DNA from: Candidatus Polarisedimenticolaceae bacterium
Lineage (GTDB): Bacteria; Pseudomonadota; Gammaproteobacteria; Chromatiales; Chromatiaceae
NCBI GenBank assembly: GCA_021648685.1
Contig: JAKISI010000007.1
Location: 1-64,000, forward strand
Reading direction: 5' to 3'
DNA length: 64,000 nucleotides
This document shows, piece by piece, positions 55,597 to 64,000 of this stretch. The translations under genes were made by a program, and so were the position numbers. The notes under the pieces are model-generated. The model saw only the letters and a program-made list of their open reading frames with translations. It made no database searches and was not told the DNA's origin. The stretch's first letter is position 1. Every line of letters begins with the position of its first letter.

Positions 55597-58569
55597 ATGG
55601 TTAGAAAACTGGCCTTGCTATCACTATCAGCTGCGCTGTTGATGCCGGGTGGTGCCTTTGCTTTGGGTCTGGGTGAGATTCACCTGAAATCCGCATTGAA
55701 CCAGACATTTGATGCCAAGATTGATCTGCTCTCAGTGAAAGCAGATGAGCTGGATGGTGTGAAGGTAACATTGGCAACACAGGAGGCCTTTGAGCGGGCC
55801 GGTGTGGATCGGCTCTTTATTCTGACCAAGCTGCGCTATGAGCCTGATCTCAATGAGGAAGGCAAGCCGGTTATTCATGTGACCAGCAGACAGGCAATAC
55901 GTGAGCCATTTTTAAATTTTCTTATCGAAGTAAATTGGGCAAAAGGGCGGTTGATACGTGAATACACCGTGCTGCTGGATCCCCCGGTTACGCTGGATCG
56001 CAAACCGGCACCTGTTGCCCCCCCCGCCACAGAGCCTTCCGCCCCCGTGGCCAAGGCTGCGCGGCAACCCCTGTCCGAGCCATCCCCTCCAGCAACAGTC
56101 CGTGAACGACCGACGGTTCCCTATACTGGCGTAGGTGAGTATGGCCCTGTGATGGCCAACGAATCTTTATGGAGAATTGCCAGTAAGACAAAACCACAGG
56201 GTGCCACAGTAGAGCAGATGATGATGGCGCTACAGCGCAAGAATCCTCAGGCCTTCAGCGGACAAAATGTAAATAATCTCAAGCGCGGCTCCATTTTGCG
56301 CATGCCGACCCAGGAGGAGATCGATCTTCTCTCTGTGCGCGAGGCCAGAGCCGAGTTCAGTAACCAGGTTGCCGCGTGGAAAGCCAGCCGGGCAATGGTA
56401 GCTGCAAGTGATGCAGGGAGTGAGCCGGAAGCGACTGCCGACAAAAAACAGCCGGCACCGGCCAGCAAACTGGAGCTTGCCTCGGTTCGCCCTGAAGGGG
56501 AGGGCAAGGGAGGAGAGAGTGAAGGTGATGGTACAGAAGAGATTACATCCCGGCTCGAAAATGAACTCATTCTTGCCAGGGAGCAGTTTGAAAGTGCCAA
56601 GCAGGAGCGCAATGACCTGAGCTCCCAGGTATCGCAGCTGGAGAGCCAGCTTACAGATTTAGAGAACCTGCTCGTGGTAAGAAATGAGCAGCTTGCACGT
56701 CTGCAAAATGAGCTGAGCCAGTCTGAAGTGGATATTGCTCCAGAGATTGATGAAGCTCCCGTGGCAGAGGCTGCGGTTGATATTGAAGATATTGAGTTGG
56801 AGACGCTGGGAGCTGATGAGGAAGAGCTGGAAATCATAGATATAGAGGGTGAGGCATCTGATGCAGAGGAGATCGTGCTTGCGGATGTGGCATCACAGGA
56901 AGAACCATCTGCTGCTGCGCAAGAGGCGCCTCAACTGGCAGCAGCGCCTGAAGTTTCAGAACCTGCACCCACCGAATCAATTTTTGATACGCTGAAAGAT
57001 CTGCTTGAAAACAACATGATTGCAGTAGCGGGGGGCGGTCTTGCCATCTTGTTGCTGCTGTTACTGCTTGCACGGCGACGCAGTGCTGAAAGTGAAGAGT
57101 TTGAAGAGAGCATCCTTATTGATACCCAGGGAGGAGGGGACACCGAGTCTCTGGGTAGCCCGGCTGATGATACGGAAGCAGGCATGTCCGAGGCCGCAGA
57201 AACCTCATTTTTAAGTGAATTTTCACACAGTGACATGGATGTTCTGCAAGACGATACGGGCGAGGTCGATCCGGTTGCAGAGGCGGATGTCTATATTGCC
57301 TATGGGCGTTACCAGCAGGCTGAAGAGCTGTTACGTCAAGCGATTGAGCGTGATCCAGAGCAGATAAAAAGCCACTTGAAACTGCTTGAGATTCTTTTTG
57401 TCACCAAAAACGTGCAAGCATTTACTGAGACTGCGGAGATACTGGTGGCAAAAAACAGTGGACAGCTGGATGTGGAAGCCTGGCAACAAGTGGTTGCGAT
57501 GGGACATCAGCTGAACCCAGGGCACGAGCTATTTGCCGATGCGGAAGGAGAAAGTGCCGCCGCAGAGCAGTCAGCCACTGCCGTGGAGGTGGAATCTGAA
57601 GCGCTAGCTGATGTAGGAGATGATGATCTTGAGCTGATGGATTTAAGTGAGCTGACAGCAGATTTTGATATGAATGCTGATGCGGTGCTGGATCAGGAAG
57701 AGGGGCCAATTTCAGCAATTTTAGAAGATGATGGCCTGGATTTTGACCTGAACCTTGGACTGGACTCTGAGAAAAACAGGCCTGGCTCTGATGATGCACT
57801 GTTGAGTGCGGATCTTGCTGAAATCAGTGCAGATGCTGCACTGGATGATGCATTGCTGGATATATCTGCAAAGCTGCCTGATGACGCCTCCACTTCTAAG
57901 CTGGATGCAGATACAGAGACCAGTGAGCTGGAAGAGTCACTCAGCCTGGATGGGTTGGATCTGGGCGACCCTTTTGGCAGCGATACACTGGATGAGAGTG
58001 GGAGCATACTGGCCACTGACTCAGAGGCGCTGTTAGGGGAGTCAGAGGATCTGGCCGCTGAGCTTTCCAGCCTTACCGATGAGCCAATAGGTAAACAGGC
58101 ATCTGATCGTGATGAGCGGCCATTGGATGATGCATTGAAGAGCGATAATTTAGGTGCGGAGCTGGAGGAGTTCAGCAGCCTGGATGAATCACTCTCTATT
58201 GATGATTTTATGGAAGAGAGTCTGGAGCAGCAGGGTTCATCCAATGAGGCACTTGATACAGATGGGCTGGTGTTGGCTGATCCTGAATCAGCAGCACCTG
58301 AAAATGAGACCGTTGAACCCCTGGCATCCGATGAAGGCCTGATCATTGAGGATGAATCAACCGCCAGCTTTTTAATGGAGGAGCCGCTATCTGAGCTGGT
58401 AGAGGAGCCAGACGAGATCGACAAGATCAACACTAAACTTGATCTGGCGCGCGCCTACGTAGAGATGGGTGATGAAGAGGGTGCCCGCAGTATCCTGGAT
58501 GAGGTGATGAGTGAGGGCGATGATGCACAGAAGGGGGATGCGCAGGAGTTGTTAGGCCGTCTCTCATAA
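55597..58569 (+). CDS. fimV: Type IV pilus assembly protein FimV
   Basis: The 990-residue hub protein has a signal peptide (about 1-22, ending GGAFALG), a periplasmic FimV N-domain (LGLGEIHLKSALNQTFDAKI split), a LysM-like segment (about 188-245), coiled coil (about 320-380), one membrane helix (about 473-491, LAILLLLLLLARRR) and a very acidic cytoplasmic part with TPR-like QAEELLRQAI and the conserved C-terminal motif DLARAYVEMGDEEGARSIL (953-971 region). It organises pole-localised pilus and cAMP signalling. pilT and pilZ elsewhere in the window fit. Confidence 0.94.
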   Translation: MVRKLALLSLSAALLMPGGAFALGLGEIHLKSALNQTFDAKIDLLSVKADELDGVKVTLATQEAFERAGVDRLFILTKLRYEPDLNEEGKPVIHVTSRQAIREPFLNFLIEVNWAKGRLIREYTVLLDPPVTLDRKPAPVAPPATEPSAPVAKAARQPLSEPSPPATVRERPTVPYTGVGEYGPVMANESLWRIASKTKPQGATVEQMMMALQRKNPQAFSGQNVNNLKRGSILRMPTQEEIDLLSVREARAEFSNQVAAWKASRAMVAASDAGSEPEATADKKQPAPASKLELASVRPEGEGKGGESEGDGTEEITSRLENELILAREQFESAKQERNDLSSQVSQLESQLTDLENLLVVRNEQLARLQNELSQSEVDIAPEIDEAPVAEAAVDIEDIELETLGADEEELEIIDIEGEASDAEEIVLADVASQEEPSAAAQEAPQLAAAPEVSEPAPTESIFDTLKDLLENNMIAVAGGGLAILLLLLLLARRRSAESEEFEESILIDTQGGGDTESLGSPADDTEAGMSEAAETSFLSEFSHSDMDVLQDDTGEVDPVAEADVYIAYGRYQQAEELLRQAIERDPEQIKSHLKLLEILFVTKNVQAFTETAEILVAKNSGQLDVEAWQQVVAMGHQLNPGHELFADAEGESAAAEQSATAVEVESEALADVGDDDLELMDLSELTADFDMNADAVLDQEEGPISAILEDDGLDFDLNLGLDSEKNRPGSDDALLSADLAEISADAALDDALLDISAKLPDDASTSKLDADTETSELEESLSLDGLDLGDPFGSDTLDESGSILATDSEALLGESEDLAAELSSLTDEPIGKQASDRDERPLDDALKSDNLGAELEEFSSLDESLSIDDFMEESLEQQGSSNEALDTDGLVLADPESAAPENETVEPLASDEGLIIEDESTASFLMEEPLSELVEEPDEIDKINTKLDLARAYVEMGDEEGARSILDEVMSEGDDAQKGDAQELLGRLS

Positions 58570-58586
58570 GCGTTTATAGTTGAGCT

Positions 58587-58616
58587 AAAAAGGCGCACAT
58601 CGTGCGCCTTTTTCTA
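58587..58616 (+). terminator. Rho-independent terminator after fimV
   Basis: AAAAAGGCGCAC and GTGCGCCTTTTT pair perfectly around an ATC loop, followed by CTAT. truA starts just beyond. Confidence 0.9.
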
Positions 58617-58635
58617 TATGTTTGAGTAAAAAGTG

Positions 58636-59415
58636 ATGCAGCGAATTGCCTTGGGCGTTGAATATGACGGCACAGATTTTTGCGGATGGCAGATGCAAAA
58701 AAGCGGCGTACGCACCGTGCAGGAGGAGTTGGAGAAGGCGCTGGCATCGGTAGCCAATGAGCCGGTCAGGGTGCACTGTGCTGGTCGTACCGACACCGGG
58801 GTACACGGTGTGGGGCAGGTGGTTCATATTGAAACAGTCGCAGAGCGCAGCCCTCGCTCCTGGGTTCTGGGGGCCAACAGCAACCTCCCGTTTGATGTGA
58901 ATGTTACCTGGGCAAAATGGGTTGATGAGCGATTTCATGCCCGCTTTTCTGCCATCAGCCGTGCTTACCGTTATATCATTCTCAACCGCATGAGCCGCTC
59001 CAGCCTCTATCGTAACCGCGCCGTCTGGAGCCATCGCCCGCTGGATGCAGAGCGCATGCATCAGGCAGCACAATCACTGGTAGGCACCCATGATTTCTCC
59101 TCATTCCGGGCGCTGGGCTGCCAGGCACACAGCCCGGTGCGCACCGTTTCCCGTCTGGATGTCACGCACCAGGGCGAGCGGGTTATTATTGATGTTGAGG
59201 CGCAGGCCTTCCTGCATCACATGGTGCGTAATCTTGCCGGTGTGTTGATGGCGATAGGGCGTGGTGATCAGCCTGTGGTGTGGGCCAAAGAGATACTGGA
59301 GCGGCGCGATCGAACTAAAGGTGGCGTCACAGCACCGCCCGAAGGACTCTATCTGATGCATGTGGGATACCCTCCTGAGTTTGAGATCCCGGAGCCTCCG
59401 GAATTAATTCTCTAA
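58636..59415 (+). CDS. truA: tRNA pseudouridine(38-40) synthase
   Basis: TruA makes pseudouridine at positions 38-40 of the anticodon arm. The 259-residue protein shows catalytic D53 in CAGRTDTGVHG, the FHARFSAISRAYRY segment and the FLHHMVRNL motif. ATG 58636 follows a GTG at 58633, which is also usable. It lies between fimV and trpF, as in pseudomonads. Confidence 0.96.
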   Translation: MQRIALGVEYDGTDFCGWQMQKSGVRTVQEELEKALASVANEPVRVHCAGRTDTGVHGVGQVVHIETVAERSPRSWVLGANSNLPFDVNVTWAKWVDERFHARFSAISRAYRYIILNRMSRSSLYRNRAVWSHRPLDAERMHQAAQSLVGTHDFSSFRALGCQAHSPVRTVSRLDVTHQGERVIIDVEAQAFLHHMVRNLAGVLMAIGRGDQPVVWAKEILERRDRTKGGVTAPPEGLYLMHVGYPPEFEIPEPPELIL

Positions 59416-59460
59416 AACGGCTTTTTCTGTTGCCAGCTATCCTGTATCTTCTACCGGCTT

Positions 59461-60084
59461 ATGAGAACACGGGTTAAAATCTGCGGCATCACCCGCGAAC
59501 AGGATGCGCTGGATGCAATACGATTGGGTGCAGATGCCATCGGTCTGGTCTTCTACCCGCCCAGCCCACGGGCGGTAACGGTTACGCAGGCCGCCGCCAT
59601 TGTGCGTCGGCTCCCCCCTTTTATCACCATCGTTGCACTATTTGTAGATGCACCAAGGGAGGGGATTGCAGCGGTGCTGAACCAGCTACCCATTGATCTG
59701 ATCCAGTTCCACGGCAATGAAACCCCGGATGATTGCAGCGGGCATGGCCGCCCCTGGATAAAAGCCGTGCGCATGCGTGAAGATACCCGCCTGCATGTTA
59801 TCGAAAAGAGGTATGCTGACGCCTCGGCCCTGTTGCTGGACGCCTATCAGCCAGGCCGGCCAGGTGGCACAGGTGCAACCTTTGACTGGAGCGCCATACC
59901 GGCTGAACTGGCCCCCAGGATTGTACTGGCCGGCGGCCTGTCGGCAGAAAATATCGCTGCCGCCATCCAGCAGGTGAACCCCTATGCCGTGGATGTCAGT
60001 GGTGGAGTAGAGCAGCAAAAAGGCATCAAGGATGCCGACAAGATTGCAGCCTTTATGTGTGGAGTTGAGCGTGCTAACCAGTAA
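59461..60084 (+). CDS. trpF: Phosphoribosylanthranilate isomerase
   Basis: TrpF carries out the third step of tryptophan synthesis. The 207-residue barrel has general acid/base C8 in [12 protein letters not shown], a phosphate-binding GGLSAENI motif and D in AVDVSGGVE. It stands alone, not fused to TrpC, and overlaps the start of trpB. Confidence 0.96.
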   Translation: MRTRVKICGITREQDALDAIRLGADAIGLVFYPPSPRAVTVTQAAAIVRRLPPFITIVALFVDAPREGIAAVLNQLPIDLIQFHGNETPDDCSGHGRPWIKAVRMREDTRLHVIEKRYADASALLLDAYQPGRPGGTGATFDWSAIPAELAPRIVLAGGLSAENIAAAIQQVNPYAVDVSGGVEQQKGIKDADKIAAFMCGVERANQ

Positions 60085-61288
60085 TCGAAAAACCTATTTT
60101 AATCAGCCCGACGAACAGGGTCATTTTGGCCCCTATGGCGGGGTTTTTGTCGCCGAGACCCTGATGCAGGCCTTGGAAGAGCTGCGGCAAAACTATGAGA
60201 AATATCTGCATGACAATGACTTCCTGGCTGAGCTGGATGCCGATCTGACGCACTATGTGGGGCGCCCTTCGCCTCTCTATCATGCTGAGCGCTGGAGTCG
60301 TGAGCTGGATGGCGCGCAGATCTATCTCAAGCGTGAGGACCTGAACCATACCGGCGCACACAAGGTCAACAACACCATCGGCCAGGCGCTGCTGGCCAAG
60401 CGCATGGGAAAAACCCGCATCATTGCCGAGACAGGTGCTGGCCAGCACGGTGTTGCCACGGCAACCGTGGCCGCCAGACTGGGGCTGGAGTGTGTGGTCT
60501 ACATGGGCGCGGTGGATATCGTCCGGCAAGAGGCCAACGTCTACCGCATGCGCCTGCTGGGGGCAGAGGTGCGCGCGGTAGAGTCCGGTTCAAAGACGCT
60601 GAAAGATGCCCTGAATGAGGCGATGCGTGACTGGGTAACCAATATCGACGACACCTTCTATATCATTGGAACCGTGGCCGGCCCGCACCCCTATCCGGCC
60701 ATGGTGCGTGATTTTCAGGCCATTATTGGCCGCGAAGCGCGGCAACAGGTGCAACAGCAGGCCGGCCGCCTGCCCGACGCACTGGTCGCCTGCGTGGGTG
60801 GTGGCTCCAATGCCATCGGCCTCTTCTACCCCTTTTTAGATGATGAAGCAGTAGCCATCTATGGCGTTGAAGCCGCAGGGGACGGATTGGAGACAGGCAA
60901 CCATGCGGCACCGCTCTGCGCGGGTCGCCCTGGCGTGCTGCACGGCAACCGCACCTATCTGATGGAAGATGATGATGGTCAGATTATTGAGACCCACTCC
61001 ATCTCTGCCGGGCTGGACTACCCCGGTGTCGGCCCAGAGCATGCCTGGCTCAAAGATTGCGGGCGGGCACAATATGTTGCGGTGACCGATAACGAGGCGC
61101 TGGCCGCCTTCCATGCACTGACCCGCATCGAAGGGATCATCCCGGCGCTGGAGTCCAGCCATGCCTTGGCCTATGCGGCAAAGCTTGCGCCCACCCTGGA
61201 GAGGGAGCAGATTATCCTGGTCAACCTCTCCGGTCGTGGCGATAAAGATATACACACTGTGGCTGCGCTGGAGGGGATCGAGATATGA
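60071..61288 (+). CDS. trpB: Tryptophan synthase beta chain
   Basis: TrpB joins indole to serine with PLP. The PLP lysine is K98 in [10 protein letters not shown], and [10 protein letters not shown] binds the phosphate. Start GTG 60071, with GGAG about 7 bp upstream, gives 405 residues and overlaps trpF by 14 bp; in-frame GTG 60059 and ATG 60032 would add residues that overlap trpF further. Its stop overlaps the trpA ATG. Confidence 0.96.
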   Translation: MLTSNRKTYFNQPDEQGHFGPYGGVFVAETLMQALEELRQNYEKYLHDNDFLAELDADLTHYVGRPSPLYHAERWSRELDGAQIYLKREDLNHTGAHKVNNTIGQALLAKRMGKTRIIAETGAGQHGVATATVAARLGLECVVYMGAVDIVRQEANVYRMRLLGAEVRAVESGSKTLKDALNEAMRDWVTNIDDTFYIIGTVAGPHPYPAMVRDFQAIIGREARQQVQQQAGRLPDALVACVGGGSNAIGLFYPFLDDEAVAIYGVEAAGDGLETGNHAAPLCAGRPGVLHGNRTYLMEDDDGQIIETHSISAGLDYPGVGPEHAWLKDCGRAQYVAVTDNEALAAFHALTRIEGIIPALESSHALAYAAKLAPTLEREQIILVNLSGRGDKDIHTVAALEGIEI

Positions 61289-62100
61289 GCCGTATTGCCG
61301 CTACATTCAAATCCCTGCGCGCCCAGAGTCGTAAAGCGCTGATCCCCTACATCACGGCGGGTGATCCAAAACCCGGCATCACGGTCTCCGTCATGCATGC
61401 CATGGTTGAAGCGGGTGCTGATATTATCGAACTGGGTATCCCGTTTTCTGACCCGATGGCAGATGGCCCCGTCATCCAGCGCGCCAGTGAGCGGGCGCTG
61501 ATCCACCACACCAGCCTGCGCGATGTGCTGAAGATGGTGCAGGAGTTTCGGGTAGACAATGCGCAGACCCCAGTGGTGCTCATGGGCTACCTAAATCCGA
61601 TTGAGGTGATGGGGTACGAGGCCTTTGCCGCAGCAGCAGCAGAGGCCGGCGTCGATGCCGCGCTTACCGTTGATATTCCGCCTGAAGAGGCGGGTGAGCT
61701 GCTGTCAGCGCTCAACAGGCATGCGCTGAACGCCATTTTTTTGATTGCGCCGACTACGGTCGGATCGCGTATTGAAACCATCTGCAAGGTGGCCAGTGGT
61801 TTCGTCTATTATGTCTCCCTGAAAGGGGTGACAGGTGCCAGCCACCTGGATATTGCCGGGGTTGAGCAGAAGCTGGATGAGATTCGTCGTACAACCGATT
61901 TGCCGATTGGAGTAGGCTTCGGTATAAAAGATGCAGCAACCGCAGCGGCCGTCTCAAAGGTGGCAGATGCCGTGGTTGTCGGCAGCGCCCTGGTCTCTCG
62001 GGTGGAGGCGCTGGCCGACCAACCCGATGCCATTGCACCAGCTTTGGCCAGACTGCTTGCAGAGATGCGCCGGGCGATGGATGCCCAGAGCCAGTCATGA
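61285..62100 (+). CDS. trpA: Tryptophan synthase alpha chain
   Basis: TrpA releases indole from indole-glycerol phosphate for TrpB. The 271-residue barrel has the catalytic Glu in [14 protein letters not shown] and Asp in the following loop, and [13 protein letters not shown] overlap with trpB means coupled translation, which suits the 1:1 complex. Confidence 0.97.
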   Translation: MSRIAATFKSLRAQSRKALIPYITAGDPKPGITVSVMHAMVEAGADIIELGIPFSDPMADGPVIQRASERALIHHTSLRDVLKMVQEFRVDNAQTPVVLMGYLNPIEVMGYEAFAAAAAEAGVDAALTVDIPPEEAGELLSALNRHALNAIFLIAPTTVGSRIETICKVASGFVYYVSLKGVTGASHLDIAGVEQKLDEIRRTTDLPIGVGFGIKDAATAAAVSKVADAVVVGSALVSRVEALADQPDAIAPALARLLAEMRRAMDAQSQS

Positions 62101-62159
62101 TGGTTTTACGCTGGCTGGCATTTAACCCAGGATGTTCCTAACATGATACGGTTTAACAG

Positions 62160-63101
62160 ATGAGCTGGTTTGAAAAATTGATGCCCAGCCGCATTCGCAC
62201 CGAAGGTGGCACAAAGGGGGCAGTACCGGAAGGTCTCTGGGCAAAATGCCCCGGCTGCTCGGCGGTGCTCTACCGTGCAGAGCTGGAGCGCAATCTGGAT
62301 GTCTGTCCCAAATGCGCCTATCACAACCGCATTGGCGCACGGCGCCGGCTGGATATCTTTCTTGACCCTGATGGGCGTGAAGAGATTGGTGCCGAGCTGC
62401 TTCCTGCTGATCCACTCAAATTCAAAGACAGCAAAAAATATCGGGATCGCCTGACCCAGGCGCAAAAAAGCACATCCGAGACCGATGCGATGGTCTGCAT
62501 GCATGGCCAACTCCAGGGCATGGGGGTCGTGGTCGCCGCCTTTGAGTTTAGATTCATGGGCGGCTCCATGGGCTCTGTGGTTGGCGAGCGTTTTGTCCGG
62601 GCTGCAAATGTTGCCCAGGAACATGGCATACCGCTGGTCTGCTTCTCTGCCAGTGGTGGCGCGCGCATGCAGGAGTCCCTCTTCTCACTGATGCAGATGG
62701 CCAAGACCAGTGCGGTGTTGCGGCGCATGGCGGATCGGGGTCTCCCCTTTATCTCTGTGTTGACTGATCCCACAATGGGGGGCGTTTCTGCCAGCCTGGC
62801 GATGCTGGGTGATGTCAATGTGGCCGAACCGGGCGCACTGATTGGTTTTGCCGGGCCGCGTGTAATTGAGCAGACGGTGCGTGAAACACTACCCGAAGGC
62901 TTTCAGCGAAGCGAGTTTCTGCTGGAGAAGGGGGCAATTGACATGATTGTAGACCGGAGGGATATGCGAGATCGCATGGCCAATATATTGGGCATGCTGA
63001 CCAACCGATCGGAGCCAGAGGCAGAGGGGGAAGAGGCCGCGCTTCAGGAACAGGAGCAACAGCAGCCTGCTGCTCCAGAGGAGCGTGAAGAGCAGCCATA
63101 A
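62160..63101 (+). CDS. accD: Acetyl-CoA carboxylase carboxyltransferase beta subunit
   Basis: AccD with AccA transfers CO2 from carboxybiotin to acetyl-CoA. The 313-residue protein has an N-terminal four-cysteine zinc ribbon ([10 protein letters not shown] and DVCPKC), the carboxyltransferase core with [10 protein letters not shown] and [10 protein letters not shown], and a Glu/Gln/Pro-rich C-terminal tail. It lies 59 bp after trpA and before folC, as in other gammaproteobacteria. Confidence 0.97.
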   Translation: MSWFEKLMPSRIRTEGGTKGAVPEGLWAKCPGCSAVLYRAELERNLDVCPKCAYHNRIGARRRLDIFLDPDGREEIGAELLPADPLKFKDSKKYRDRLTQAQKSTSETDAMVCMHGQLQGMGVVVAAFEFRFMGGSMGSVVGERFVRAANVAQEHGIPLVCFSASGGARMQESLFSLMQMAKTSAVLRRMADRGLPFISVLTDPTMGGVSASLAMLGDVNVAEPGALIGFAGPRVIEQTVRETLPEGFQRSEFLLEKGAIDMIVDRRDMRDRMANILGMLTNRSEPEAEGEEAALQEQEQQQPAAPEEREEQP

Positions 63102-63135
63102 CGCCCTCTTTCAAGCAAGGTCTATTTCTGTCGCT

Positions 63136-64000
63136 GTGCGATTCCAAAATCTGCAGGGTTGGCTGGACTGGCAGGCTCAGCTCCACCCCTCCTCCATCGA
63201 GCTGGGGCTGGATCGGGTTGCTGCGGTCTGGCAACAGCTCTACCCCCACCCTTTCCCTGCCACGGTGGTGACCGTTGCCGGTACCAATGGCAAAGGCTCC
63301 TGTGTCGCCATGCTGGATGCCATTCTGCGTGCGGCGGGGCATCGGGTCGGCAGCTATACCTCGCCTCATCTGCTGCACTATAGTGAGCGTATTCACATCA
63401 ATGGGGAGACGGTGAGCGACGATGCCATCTGTCAGGCCTTTGAACGGATTGATCAGGCGCGTGGCGACACCTCACTGACCTACTTTGAGTTTGGCACCCT
63501 GGCTGCGCTGGATATCTTTACCCGCAGCAAGCTGGATATTGTGATCCTCGAGGTGGGGTTGGGTGGTCGACTGGATGCCGTCAACATCATTGACCCGGAT
63601 GTCGCCTTGATTACCAGCATAGCACTTGATCATACCGACTGGCTGGGTGATGATCTGGAGCAGATCGCGCTGGAGAAGGCGGGCATCCTGCGTGCCAACA
63701 AGCCTGCGGTATTTGCGGAGACGAATCCCCAGCATAGCCTGCTGCAGCGTGCTGCTGCGCTCAACGTGCCATTGGCTGTAGCGGGTCGTGATTTTGGCTT
63801 CAATGCGGTGGTGGGTAAAACAGGTGAATGGTCTTGGCATAGTGCTGCACAATCTATTGAGGGTCTGCCCCCCCCAGCCCTGGCGGGATCCTGCCAGTTG
63901 CAGAATGCAGCCGCTGTACTGCAGGTGATAATGCTGTTACCGGATATAATTGATGTCGCCCCTGAGGCAATACCCCAGGGATTACAGCATATAGAGTTGG
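63136..64000 (+). CDS. folC: Folylpolyglutamate synthase / dihydrofolate synthase, N-terminal part
   Basis: The frame is open from GTG 63136 to the window end, about 288 codons of the expected 420-430. The P-loop TVVTVAGTNGKGSCVAMLDAI (split at residues 43-60) and the FGTLAALDIF, EVGLGGRLDAVN, TSIALDHTDWLG and EKAGIL motifs identify FolC. It adds glutamates to folates and makes dihydrofolate. No ATG is close to the domain start, so GTG is the likely start codon. Confidence 0.93.
   Translation, partial: MRFQNLQGWLDWQAQLHPSSIELGLDRVAAVWQQLYPHPFPATVVTVAGTNGKGSCVAMLDAILRAAGHRVGSYTSPHLLHYSERIHINGETVSDDAICQAFERIDQARGDTSLTYFEFGTLAALDIFTRSKLDIVILEVGLGGRLDAVNIIDPDVALITSIALDHTDWLGDDLEQIALEKAGILRANKPAVFAETNPQHSLLQRAAALNVPLAVAGRDFGFNAVVGKTGEWSWHSAAQSIEGLPPPALAGSCQLQNAAAVLQVIMLLPDIIDVAPEAIPQGLQHIEL

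Noticed and set aside
57693-58433. Serine-rich open frame of 246 codons on the minus strand
   Set aside because: It mirrors the acidic, low-complexity part of fimV; the serine bias comes from complementing Glu/Asp/Leu codons.
59416-59460. Trp attenuator in front of trpF
   Set aside because: The 45-bp gap holds no Trp-rich leader peptide and no competing stems.

Overview
The window looks like a chromosomal segment of a gammaproteobacterium. Several gene orders typical of that class occur together: rnhA-dnaQ; pyrG-kdsA-eno-ftsB-ispD; yggS-proC-yggT diverging from pilT; maf / yceD-rpmF-plsX-fabHDG-acpP-fabF-pabC-mltG-tmk-holB-pilZ-tatD; smc-zipA-ligA; and asd-fimV-truA-trpF-trpB-trpA-accD-folC. 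Type IV pilus genes (pilT, pilZ, fimV), Kdo synthesis (kdsA), ZipA and a Na+-type oxaloacetate decarboxylase fit a free-living or symbiotic aquatic gammaproteobacterium, possibly a Chromatiales/Thiotrichales relative; that finer placement is inference. No rRNA, tRNA or CRISPR array was found, and no gene-free stretch exceeds 300 bases.

Layout. 1-130: three tandem hairpins after the last codons of an unidentified reading frame, perhaps the right end of an IS200/IS605-type element. 152-2105: methyltransferase, RNase HI and the DNA polymerase III proofreading subunit. 2287-7107: CTP synthase, a metal-type KDO8P synthase, enolase, FtsB, IspD. 7133-9821 (minus): yggS, proC, yggT and a secreted tetraheme cytochrome c. 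10013-12450: PilT ATPase and RlmD. 12457-14142 (minus): a transaldolase-family enzyme and a Maf pyrophosphatase, separated by a small inverted-repeat element. 14317-17788: promoter and genes of the oxaloacetate decarboxylase Na+ pump. 17836-24252: YceD/L32 and the fatty-acid synthesis cluster, followed by a second small inverted-repeat element. 24474-29130: folate, peptidoglycan, dTMP kinase, clamp-loader delta-prime, PilZ and TatD genes. 29266-31404: FKBP isomerase and a class II aldolase.

31483-42467 is the most accessory part. A glyoxalase I gene, a UDP-uronate epimerase and a UDP-sugar dehydrogenase face away from a TIGR03013-type sugar transferase followed by PrsK, PrsR and PrsT, the regulatory and TPR module of exosortase/PEP-CTERM exopolysaccharide systems. 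No exosortase or PEP-CTERM substrate is in the window. QueF closes this block.

42665-49309 carries smc, zipA and ligA. 49349-54249 (minus) carries a parvulin-type lipoprotein, a YciI protein, a three-domain receiver / PP2C phosphatase / HATPase regulator, and phosphoglucomutase. 54436 to the end carries asd, fimV, truA, the trpFBA genes, accD and the first part of folC, which runs off the window.

Most of the content is ordinary housekeeping. The parts worth a second look are the Prs cassette, the orphan phosphatase/anti-sigma-type regulator, the tetraheme cytochrome in the yggT operon, a C10 tract at the start of maf, two MITE-like elements, and a nearly leaderless yceD promoter.
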